Origin: CALJIC01 sp039805565
GTDB taxonomy: Bacteria > Chloroflexota > Chloroflexia > Chloroflexales > Roseiflexaceae
Direction of reading: 5' to 3'
NCBI GenBank assembly: GCA_039805565.1
Contig: JBDLTZ010000222.1
Span: 1 to 22,475 of the forward strand
Length of the DNA: 22,475 bases
In this document: one piece after another, positions 16,472 through 22,475 of the stretch
Layout: each line of letters starts with the position of its first letter
Numbering within the stretch: the first letter of the stretch is position 1
Made by a program: the position numbers and the translations under genes
The notes under the pieces: model-generated
What the model saw: the letters and a program-made list of their open reading frames with translations, nothing else
Told to the model about the DNA's origin: nothing
The model's database searches: none

Positions 16472-18430
16472 CTACACCCGCTCCTGCACCAGCGCGTACA
16501 TGGCCCCCACCAGCTCGCGTATCACGAACGGCTTCGTCAGGTAGCCCCGCGCCCCACCGGCCATCAGCCGCTCCACCCGCGCCGGCGTCGCGTCCGCGCT
16601 CACCACCAGCACGGGGATGCCCGCCGTCGCAATGTCCGACTGCAGCACCCGCAGCACTTCCTCGCCAGGGAGCCCCGGCAGGTCGAGGTCCAGCAGGACG
16701 ATGTCCGGCCGGTAGGAGCGCGCCACGCTCACCCCGGTCTCGCCGTCGGCGGCCGCCAGCAGCCGTGTTCCCCGGCGCCGCGCCAGGATCGCCTGCACCA
16801 GCTGGAGGCTCGCCGGGTCATCCTCGATGTAGAGCACGGCCACGCTCCGGCTCGGGTCCTCGTCGGCCCACGCGCGCTCCTCGTCCCCGGCAGCCTCGGG
16901 CAGCGCGGCGTCGCTGACAGGCAGCTCGATCCAGAAGCGGCTCCCCAGCCCTGGCGTGCTCTCCACGCCGATGGCGCCCATCATCTCCATGAGCCGCTTC
17001 GTCAGGGTGAGCCCGAGGCCTACGCCCTGCACAAGGGTCGCCTCGGCGCCCAGCCGGTCGAACGGCGTGAACAGCCGCTCCAGCTTGTCCAGATCGATCC
17101 CCGGCCCGGTGTCAGCCACCGTCAGCCGCACCCAACCCTCACGCGACGCCTCGCACGTCACCGAAACCAACCCGCCGATACGGTTATACTTGATAGCGTT
17201 CGAGAGCAGGTTGAGCAGCACCTGAGTCAGCCGCCGCCGGTCCGCGGTGACGTGGAGATCCGGGAGCATCCAATCGGCCTCGAGCTCCACATCGTGCTCG
17301 TCCGCCAGCGGCCTCATCAGGCCCAGGCACTCCCGCACCAGGTCCGCCAGCGGCACCCGCCCCATTGTGAAGGCCAGCTGGTCGCTCTCGATCCGGCTGA
17401 TATCGAGCACGTCGTCGATCAGGTGCAGCAGGTGCTGGCCAGCCGTCAGGATGTGCGCCACGCCATCGCGGTCCCGCGGGGCGGTGAGGCGCGTCTCCAG
17501 GACCTGCGCGAAGCCGAGGATCACGTTCAGCGGGGTGCGCAGCTCGTGGCTCATGCGCGAGAGGAACATGCTCTTGGCCTGGTTCGCGCGCTCGGCCACC
17601 TCCTTGGCCCGCAGCGCCTCCTCGGCCAGGCGGCGCTGCGTGATGTCGCGCGCCACGCCCTCGATCGCCGCCAGCCGCCTGCCCTCGCCGTAGATCAGGA
17701 CGCTGCGCTGCTCCAGCCAGATCGGCGAGCCGTCGCGGTGGACGCAGCGCATCACCGTCGGCAGAGCCCGAGCCTGCTCGTCCTTCAGCAACAGCTCCAG
17801 CCGCTCACGCTCCTCCAGCTCCAGGCAGCGCACGAGCATCCCCACGTCGGCGTACAGCTCCTCCGGCGCGTAGCCCAGCACCGCCGCCACCGCGCGGTTG
17901 ATGTAGGCGACACGCATCTCGGGCGCGAGCTCAACGCGGAAGATGATATCCTGCGCCTCCTCGGCCATGTGCCGGAAGCGCTCCTCGCTCTCCCGCAGCG
18001 CCGCCTCGGCCTGGCGCTTCTCACCACGAATCCGGCGCTGCTCCAGCTCATGCGCCACGGCGTGGCCCAGGCGGCTCAGGCGGTCCTTCAGCAGGTAGTC
18101 GGCAGCGCCCTCCTTCATGCAGGCCACCACCGCCTCCTCGCTCACCGCGCCCGTGACCACGATCACCGGCACGTCCACCCCCGAGCCGCGCACGATCCGC
18201 ACCGCCCGCAGCGCGTCGAACTGTGGCAGGGTGTAGTCCGCCAGGACGATGTCGACGCCGTCGTGCAGGTGCGCGCGGAACGCCTCTTCGGTCTCCACCC
18301 GCCGCCAGCACACGTCGAACCCGGCGCGCCGCAGCTCAAAGACAAGAATCTCCGCGTCGTCCTCGCGGTCCTCGAGGATCAGCACATCCACCGGGCGCCT
18401 CGGCTCGCCCCTCGCAGCCACCACGCTCAT
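16472..18430 (-). CDS. Hybrid histidine kinase, REC-PAS-HisKA-HATPase-REC
   Basis: A 652-residue soluble signalling protein with no membrane segments. In order: an N-terminal receiver (about residues 13-125; acidic E20/D21, phosphoacceptor D65 in IVLADYTLPQ, conserved K115), a PAS domain (about 148-266, GYAPEELYADV to EGVARDITQRR), a HisKA helix pair with H295 (SRMSHELRTPLNVILGFAQV), an HATPase (LLNLLSNAIKYN, VADTGPGI, GVGLGLTLTKRL) and a C-terminal receiver (about 532-648, D581 in IVLLDLDLPG). The ATG at 18430 overlaps the previous gene's stop as ATGA and has GGCGGAGGG just upstream; a longer in-frame extension to 18781 only reads the upstream kinase gene in another frame. It is the last gene of the H-NOX operon. 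The N-terminal receiver could accept phosphate from the upstream HNOBA kinase, giving a kinase-to-kinase relay; this is inference. Confidence 0.92.
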   Translation of the reverse strand: MSVVAARGEPRRPVDVLILEDREDDAEILVFELRRAGFDVCWRRVETEEAFRAHLHDGVDIVLADYTLPQFDALRAVRIVRGSGVDVPVIVVTGAVSEEAVVACMKEGAADYLLKDRLSRLGHAVAHELEQRRIRGEKRQAEAALRESEERFRHMAEEAQDIIFRVELAPEMRVAYINRAVAAVLGYAPEELYADVGMLVRCLELEERERLELLLKDEQARALPTVMRCVHRDGSPIWLEQRSVLIYGEGRRLAAIEGVARDITQRRLAEEALRAKEVAERANQAKSMFLSRMSHELRTPLNVILGFAQVLETRLTAPRDRDGVAHILTAGQHLLHLIDDVLDISRIESDQLAFTMGRVPLADLVRECLGLMRPLADEHDVELEADWMLPDLHVTADRRRLTQVLLNLLSNAIKYNRIGGLVSVTCEASREGWVRLTVADTGPGIDLDKLERLFTPFDRLGAEATLVQGVGLGLTLTKRLMEMMGAIGVESTPGLGSRFWIELPVSDAALPEAAGDEERAWADEDPSRSVAVLYIEDDPASLQLVQAILARRRGTRLLAAADGETGVSVARSYRPDIVLLDLDLPGLPGEEVLRVLQSDIATAGIPVLVVSADATPARVERLMAGGARGYLTKPFVIRELVGAMYALVQERV

Positions 18431-19635
18431 CCCTCCGCCTCTCCACCCATCCCGATGAAGAACGTGGCGCCCTCGCCCGGCACAGACTCCGCCCAGACGC
18501 GCCAGCCGTGCCGCTGGACGATCCGCTGCACGATCGCCAGCCCCACGCCCGTGCCCTCGAACTGCTCGCTGGTGTGCAGACGCTGGAACACGCCGAACAG
18601 CTTGTGCGCATACTCCATGCTGAAGCCCACGCCGTTGTCCCTGACAAACACCACGGTCTCGCCGCCGTCGCGCCGCGTGCCGATCGCGATCCGCGCCACG
18701 TCGCGCCCGCGCGTGAACTTGAGCGCGTTGCCCACCAGGTTCAGCAGCACCTGGCGCAGCAGCGAGGGATCCCCCTCGCACGCCGGTAGCTCGCTGATCT
18801 CCACCTCCAGGTGCCGTCCCTGGTGCTCGGCGCGCAGGTCGTCGAACACCTCGCGCACCAGCGTGCTCAGGTCCACCCGCCGGCGCCGGATCTCCTGCCG
18901 CCCCATGCGCGAGAACGCCAGCAGGTCGTCCACCAGCGCACCCATCTGCCGCGCGTTGTGCCGGATGCGCCGCAGCAGGTGCTGCGCCTCGGGCTCCAGC
19001 GTCTCGCCGTGCTCCTCGGCCAGCATCGTGGCGAAGGCGCTCATCGCCCGCAGCGGCGCCCGCAGGTCGTGCGAGACCGAGTAGCTGAACGACTCGAGGT
19101 CGCGGTTGGCCGCCTCCAGCTGCGCCGCCTGCTCAGCAAGGCCGCGGTTAGCGGCGCGCAGCTCGGCGCGCTGGGCGTCGAGCTGCACCGCGAGCTTTTG
19201 GGCGTCCGCCAGGGCCGTCTGCTGGACCTGCAGCAGGAACAGGTAGTCTACCACCGGGTCGTGGATCGCGAAGTCGTTCAGCGCGAGCCCGAGGCGCCGC
19301 ATCTGCGCCATCTCGGTCACCCAGGGCGAGCCGAGGAACAGCAGGTCGCCCCCCTCCACCAGCAGCATCTGCCCCTTGAGGAGCAGGTCGATCTCCGCCA
19401 CCTCGAGCACGAAGGTCGAGTGGAGCTGCGCGGTGATCTGCTCGTATGTCCCGGCCACCGGGCGGCGGATCCGCACCGCGCTGCCAAGCGCGCCCTCGCA
19501 GACCGCGGGGCAGATCCGCGCCAGCGTCGGCCCGACCTGCGTCACCCGCAGGCTGCGGTCGAGCACCAGGTGGAACGGGAACACGCCCGCGAGCTGCTCG
19601 GCACCCAGCCCGTGCTGTGCCACCGCTGCTATCAC
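18427..19635 (-). CDS. HNOBA-domain sensor histidine kinase
   Basis: A 402-residue soluble kinase. The N-terminal part (about residues 15-140) is a HNOBA (haem-NO-binding-associated) domain, the PAS-like partner of H-NOX in soluble guanylate cyclases: FPFHLVLDRSLRVTQVGPTL, GQMLLVEGGDLLFLGSPWV, and LGLALNDFAIHDPVVDYLFL. A coiled coil (about 137-182) leads to a HisKA domain with H189 (FSYSVSHDLRAPLRAMSAF) and an HATPase (LLNLVGNALKFT, DNGVGFSMEY, GTGVGLAIVQRIVQRHGW). The GTG start at 19635 overlaps the H-NOX stop as GTGA and has GAGGGAG upstream. In guanylate cyclase H-NOX and HNOBA share one chain; here they are separate but coupled genes, so the H-NOX protein probably docks on this HNOBA domain and controls autophosphorylation. 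Likely phosphate acceptors are the single-domain regulator of the operon and the receivers of the next kinase. Confidence 0.92.
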   Translation of the reverse strand: MIAAVAQHGLGAEQLAGVFPFHLVLDRSLRVTQVGPTLARICPAVCEGALGSAVRIRRPVAGTYEQITAQLHSTFVLEVAEIDLLLKGQMLLVEGGDLLFLGSPWVTEMAQMRRLGLALNDFAIHDPVVDYLFLLQVQQTALADAQKLAVQLDAQRAELRAANRGLAEQAAQLEAANRDLESFSYSVSHDLRAPLRAMSAFATMLAEEHGETLEPEAQHLLRRIRHNARQMGALVDDLLAFSRMGRQEIRRRRVDLSTLVREVFDDLRAEHQGRHLEVEISELPACEGDPSLLRQVLLNLVGNALKFTRGRDVARIAIGTRRDGGETVVFVRDNGVGFSMEYAHKLFGVFQRLHTSEQFEGTGVGLAIVQRIVQRHGWRVWAESVPGEGATFFIGMGGEAEG

Positions 19636-20186
19636 GACGCTCCCTCGAAGGTGATCAGGAAGACCTCATGGTCATCGCCCGCCTCCCGACTGCGGATCAG
19701 CTCGACGGTGATTGGCGTCGCGAAGCGCACGGCCAGGCCCTTCAGCAGGCCCACCACCATCGGCGCCAGGCCCGCACGCTGGGAGTAGTAGTGCAGCTGG
19801 AGCGACCTCGGGGTGACATCGGTACAGGTGAACGACGGCGGCCGCAGGTGCTGGAAGCTCAGCCCGACGTGCGAGTGCAGACGGTCCAGGTTCATCAGGA
19901 AGTCCACCAGCGTCTCGCCCGCCATGGTCATCAGGTCGCCGTACCCCTCCGTGGCGGTGTAGGTCGTCCAGTGCTCCCCGAAGGCCTCGAGCATCTCGTG
20001 GGCCGGCATGCCGCTGATCTCGCTCGCCGCCCCCACCAGCCGGTAGGTCACATCATCTGGGTAGGCGTCCATGCGAACGAAGAACTCCACATCGACCCCT
20101 GCGCGGGCTTTGACCTGCTCCCACATCTCATCGCCGTGGGTGCGCCGCACTAGCTCCTCGACTCCCTTGTTCACCAGCCCGTACAT
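19632..20186 (-). CDS. Stand-alone H-NOX (haem nitric oxide sensor) protein
   Basis: A 184-residue haem protein of the H-NOX/SONO family, which binds nitric oxide at a haem iron held by a histidine. The proximal ligand is H104 in NLDRLHSHVGLSF. The propionate-binding YxSxR motif is Y133, S135 and R137 (HYYSQRAGLAPMVVGLLKG). The segment PPSFTCTD and the YYSxRxGL block closely parallel human guanylate cyclase beta-1. The position aligned with the distal tyrosine of oxygen-binding H-NOX (Tyr140 in Thermoanaerobacter, Ile145 in beta-1) is M143, so oxygen should not be stabilised and NO is the likely ligand. The ATG at 20186 gives MYGLVNKGVEELV, the usual family start, with GGAGGG 5 bases upstream; a GTG one codon earlier is less likely. 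It lies 69 bases after the response regulator gene and overlaps the HNOBA kinase by 4 bases. Confidence 0.95.
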   Translation of the reverse strand: MYGLVNKGVEELVRRTHGDEMWEQVKARAGVDVEFFVRMDAYPDDVTYRLVGAASEISGMPAHEMLEAFGEHWTTYTATEGYGDLMTMAGETLVDFLMNLDRLHSHVGLSFQHLRPPSFTCTDVTPRSLQLHYYSQRAGLAPMVVGLLKGLAVRFATPITVELIRSREAGDDHEVFLITFEGAS

Positions 20187-20255
20187 CACTTCCCTCCGTT
20201 GGACGCGCCTGTGTGCGCCCGCATACCTCGCATGTGCGCGCCTGCCTGCCCCGCC

Positions 20256-20699
20256 TCATCGGGGACGCGGCGAGTGGTTCAGGGAAAGCCAGTAGGCTCC
20301 CACCGCCTGCACCGCACTCACGTAGTCCTTGAAGTCCATCGGCTTGACGATAAAGCTATTAACGCCGAGGCCGTACCCGGCAACCACGTCCCGCTCCTCC
20401 GGCGAGGAAGTGAGGATGACCACCGGGATCATCCGCACCGCCGGGTCGCCCTTGATCTTCTCCAGCACCTCGAGCCCGTCCACCTTGGGCAGCTTGAGGT
20501 CCAGCAGGATCAGCGTCGGGCGCAGGGGGGCGGACGCATCAGACACCTCACGCCCGAACAGCGCCTCGAGCGCCTCGGCGCCGTCACGCGCCACAGTGAT
20601 ACACCCCGGGCGGTGATACTGCCGCAGCGCGTAGAGCGTCAACTCCAGGTCGTCCGGGTTGTCCTCGACAAGTAAGACGCTACGATCGTACACGTCCAT
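20256..20699 (-). CDS. Single-domain response regulator (Rcp1-like)
   Basis: A 147-residue CheY-like receiver with no output domain. Acidic pocket E12/D13 (LLVEDNPDDLEL), phosphoacceptor D67 (LILLDLKLPKVDGLEVLEKI), switch threonine T97 (VVILTSSPEERD) and conserved K119 (NSFIVKPMDFKDY) are all intact. The EDNPDDLELT start and KVDGLEVLEKIK segment are typical of the Rcp1 group that partners phytochrome-like histidine kinases, consistent with the HisKA type of the HNOBA kinase in the same operon. It is the first gene of the operon, starting at ATG 20699; a weak GAGAGCGGA ribosome-binding site lies upstream. It probably acts as a diffusible phosphate carrier to another protein, or acts by binding. 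The output is unknown. Confidence 0.92.
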   Translation of the reverse strand: MDVYDRSVLLVEDNPDDLELTLYALRQYHRPGCITVARDGAEALEALFGREVSDASAPLRPTLILLDLKLPKVDGLEVLEKIKGDPAVRMIPVVILTSSPEERDVVAGYGLGVNSFIVKPMDFKDYVSAVQAVGAYWLSLNHSPRPR

Positions 20700-20741
20700 T
20701 GATCGGTCCGCTCTCTGGTTGTGGCATATTCACCGGCACAG

Positions 20742-20752
20742 TACATCATGTA
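20742..20752. promoter_or_regulatory. Palindrome in the divergent promoter region of the H-NOX operon
   Basis: TACATCATGTA is a perfect palindrome around a central C, located 43 bases upstream of the response regulator start and 52 bases before the -10 box of the divergent glycosidase-like gene. It is AT-rich compared with its surroundings and lies beside TTATTAAAAAGCTATAA. It could be an operator or part of the operon promoter; no known regulator motif is assigned. Confidence 0.35.
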
Positions 20753-20803
20753 GTTATTAAAAAGCTATAACCACTGCGTAGCGTTTGCGGTAAGGCTCTA
20801 TGG

Positions 20804-20809
20804 TACAAT
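20804..20809 (+). promoter_or_regulatory. Candidate -10 box of the glycosidase-like lipoprotein gene
   Basis: TACAAT lies 33 bases before the GTG start at 20843, leaving a leader of about 26 bases that includes GGAAGGA as the ribosome-binding site. A consensus -35 is not obvious. Confidence 0.45.
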
Positions 20810-20842
20810 CCTGCCGTCGTGTCCGTTGCTGGAAGGAAGCCT

Positions 20843-22475
20843 GTGCCCAACGACAGCCGAAGGCGTCTGCGAAGCGCTCGGTCGCGCCGCTCGTTCCTGA
20901 TCGCCGCGCTCTCGCTCGCCGCCTGCGCCGCGCCGGGCGCCGGGCCCTCGCCGTCCCCCTCGCTCCCCACTACCTCCCCGACACCCCCTCCATTGACTCC
21001 CTCCGTCATGGCAGCGCGCCCGCTCGTGCCGCTGGAGGTGGCGGTGCGCGCTCCGGGCGTGAGCGGCCCGGCCGAGCTGCGCCTGTACGACGGAAAGGGG
21101 CGCCCGGCAGGAGCCTACCCGCTCGAGCTGGGCGAGGGAGCGGCGAGCGTGACGGTGACGCCGCGCGGGGCCCTCGGCCCTCAGCGCGCCGAGCTGCTGG
21201 CCGGCGGCGCGATCGTCGCCGCGTCCGAGCACCTGCTCACGCTCGAGGCCGAGACGACGCTGGTCACGGGGCTGCCGCGCTTCGACGAGCTCTACCCGCG
21301 CGTGCGCAGCTTCATGGAGCGCTGCGTGCTGGCGTACGAGCTCGACGGCGTCCCCGTTCGCGGCTACCGCTCGCCGGATAACCCGCTGCTCTGGCTGCGC
21401 GACCACACCTACCAGACGCGCGGCTTCCGCTACTTCGAGCGCGATGTGACCAGCCTGCCGGAGGCCTTTCGCCGCGCGCAGCTCCCCGACGGCAGCTTCC
21501 CGGACTTCCTCGCTCGGCCGCCCGGCGTCCCCGATCCCGGCCGCAAGCAGGTCGAGGCGGACGTCGAGTTTCTCTTCGTGCAGGCGGTCTACGAGGCCTG
21601 GCAGGCCACCGGCGACGACGGCTGGCTGCGCGAGATGCTGCCCGCCATGCGCCGCGCCGTGGCCTACACCACCTCGGACTCACTGCGCTGGGACGCCGAG
21701 CGCGGCCTAGTGAAGCGGCCGTACACGATCGACATGTGGGACTTCGAGTACGGCCCGACCACAACCAACCCCGCGAACGGGCGGCCGGCGCCGCGCCACT
21801 GGGTGGACGAGCGCACGATCTGGGGCGTGTTCCACGGCGATAACACCGGGCTGGCGCACGCGCTGGAGCTCCTGGCGCGCGCCGAGGAGCGCGTCGGCGA
21901 CGCGTCGCGGGCCCCAGGGTTGCGCGCCGAGGCGGCCGGGATCGTGGAGCGGCTGAACGAGCTGAGCTGGAACGGCAGCTTCTACGCCCACCATGTGCCG
22001 CTCACCCCCTTTGACACCCCCGGCGTGGACGAGGCCCGCCAGCTCAGCCTCTCGAACACCTACGCCCTCAACCGCGACGTGCTGCGGCCGAGCCAGGCGC
22101 ACGACATCATCAACGAGTACTTCCGACGCGGTGAGCGGCGCGGCACCACCTTCGCCGAGTGGTACAGCATCGATCCGCCCTTCCCCAGCGGGAGCTATGG
22201 TCTGGCGGGGCGCCCTGGCGAGGACCCCGGCGAGTACGTCAATGGCGGCATCATGCCGCTGGTCGGCGGCGAGCTCGCGCGCGGCGCCTTCCGGTACGGC
22301 GCCGAGCCGTACGGCTTCGCGATCCTGCACCGCTACTACTTCCTGGTCAGCAGCACCGGCGCGAGCTACCTGTGGTACTACCCCGAGGGCAACCCCGGCA
22401 TCTCAGGCGTCGACACGCTCCCGACTGACGGCTGGGGCTCGTCGGCGATGCTCGGGGCGCTGATGGAGGGGGCGG
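20843..22475 (+). CDS. Tat-type lipoprotein with an alpha/alpha-barrel glycosidase-like domain (3' end missing)
   Basis: The frame is open to the end of the window, giving 544 residues without a stop. The GTG at 20843 is chosen because GGAAGGA lies 5 bases upstream. The N-terminus carries a twin-arginine-like SRRSFL (residues 14-19) and a lipobox LAAC with C28 as the acylated cysteine. A proline/serine/threonine-rich linker (31-54) follows, then a short Ig-like domain (about 60-140). The main domain has features of the six-hairpin glycosidase superfamily: NPLLWLRDHTYQTRGFRYF, LPDGSFPDF, AVYEAWQATGDDGWLREML, HGDNTGLAHALELLARAEER, LSWNGSFYAHH and EYVNGGIMPLVGGELARGAF. The exact glycoside hydrolase family and substrate are not identified; the acidic residues in RDH and in NGGIM-type loops are candidates for catalysis. 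It is likely anchored on the outer face of the membrane. It is divergent from the H-NOX operon. Confidence 0.75.
   Translation, partial: MPNDSRRRLRSARSRRSFLIAALSLAACAAPGAGPSPSPSLPTTSPTPPPLTPSVMAARPLVPLEVAVRAPGVSGPAELRLYDGKGRPAGAYPLELGEGAASVTVTPRGALGPQRAELLAGGAIVAASEHLLTLEAETTLVTGLPRFDELYPRVRSFMERCVLAYELDGVPVRGYRSPDNPLLWLRDHTYQTRGFRYFERDVTSLPEAFRRAQLPDGSFPDFLARPPGVPDPGRKQVEADVEFLFVQAVYEAWQATGDDGWLREMLPAMRRAVAYTTSDSLRWDAERGLVKRPYTIDMWDFEYGPTTTNPANGRPAPRHWVDERTIWGVFHGDNTGLAHALELLARAEERVGDASRAPGLRAEAAGIVERLNELSWNGSFYAHHVPLTPFDTPGVDEARQLSLSNTYALNRDVLRPSQAHDIINEYFRRGERRGTTFAEWYSIDPPFPSGSYGLAGRPGEDPGEYVNGGIMPLVGGELARGAFRYGAEPYGFAILHRYYFLVSSTGASYLWYYPEGNPGISGVDTLPTDGWGSSAMLGALMEGA

Noticed and set aside
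18431..18781. N-terminal extension of the hybrid kinase
   Set aside because: This part overlaps the HATPase-coding end of the HNOBA kinase in another frame and has shadow composition. The ATGA-overlap start at 18430 has a good ribosome-binding site and leads straight into the receiver.
17252..19084. A 610-codon plus-strand frame opposite the two kinase genes
   Set aside because: It is antisense to well-defined HisKA, HATPase and receiver motifs, with shadow-type composition.
20800..21381. A 193-codon plus-strand frame overlapping the lipoprotein gene start
   Set aside because: It is in another frame and has R/A/G-rich shadow composition. The GTG 20843 frame has a ribosome-binding site, lipobox and continuous domain structure to the window end.

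Overview
The window is about 22.5 kb of high-GC bacterial DNA. It most resembles a member of the Chloroflexota, class Chloroflexia. This is inferred from several traits: secreted proteins with FPETGH/NGG/FGFP-type repeats, a secreted protein ending in YYLPVVSR, heptanucleotide-phased repeats, near-consensus TATAAT boxes directly before start codons, and a T-box-controlled ileS. No rRNA, tRNA, CRISPR array or intact insertion sequence was found.

Layout, left to right. Positions 1-330 hold a decayed remnant of an SsuA/NitT-type ABC substrate-binding protein. At 435-1556 is a secreted repeat protein that converges, across a double-hairpin terminator, on ileS (1638-4817, minus). ileS has a full T-box leader (about 4888-5258) with an antiterminator, an intrinsic terminator and a TATAAT promoter. 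Next is a 3-mercaptopyruvate-type sulfurtransferase (5346-6197, minus) and a roughly 490-bp gap with a possible tiny ORF. An orphan DNA methyltransferase (6690-7364, plus) appears to be leaderless. It is followed by two minus-strand gene scraps, one a PfkB sugar-kinase fragment, then a secreted Ig-like repeat protein (7609-9138, minus). A radical SAM DNA modification/repair protein (9265-10449, minus) has a leader containing a clustered-hairpin repeat.

An ABC1/AarF/UbiB-family kinase-like protein (10810-12483, plus) is preceded by eleven heptamers that run exactly to its ATG. A hairpin and tandem-repeat region leads to a leaderless McrB-like AAA+ NTPase (12877-14712) that carries an in-frame palindromic heptamer element. 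A succinate/acetate CoA-transferase (14893-16410) follows.

The most coherent system is a minus-strand signalling operon read from 20699 down to 16472: a single-domain response regulator, a stand-alone H-NOX haem domain, a HNOBA-histidine kinase and a REC-PAS-HK-REC hybrid kinase. The last three genes overlap as GTGA and ATGA, so they are probably translationally coupled. The H-NOX protein closely resembles the soluble guanylate cyclase beta-1 haem domain and lacks the distal tyrosine used for oxygen binding, so a nitric-oxide-sensing phosphorelay is the best inference. Divergent from it is the start of a Tat-type lipoprotein with an alpha/alpha-barrel glycosidase-like domain (20843 to the window end, incomplete).

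All family assignments come from reading motifs in the translated sequence; no database search was run.
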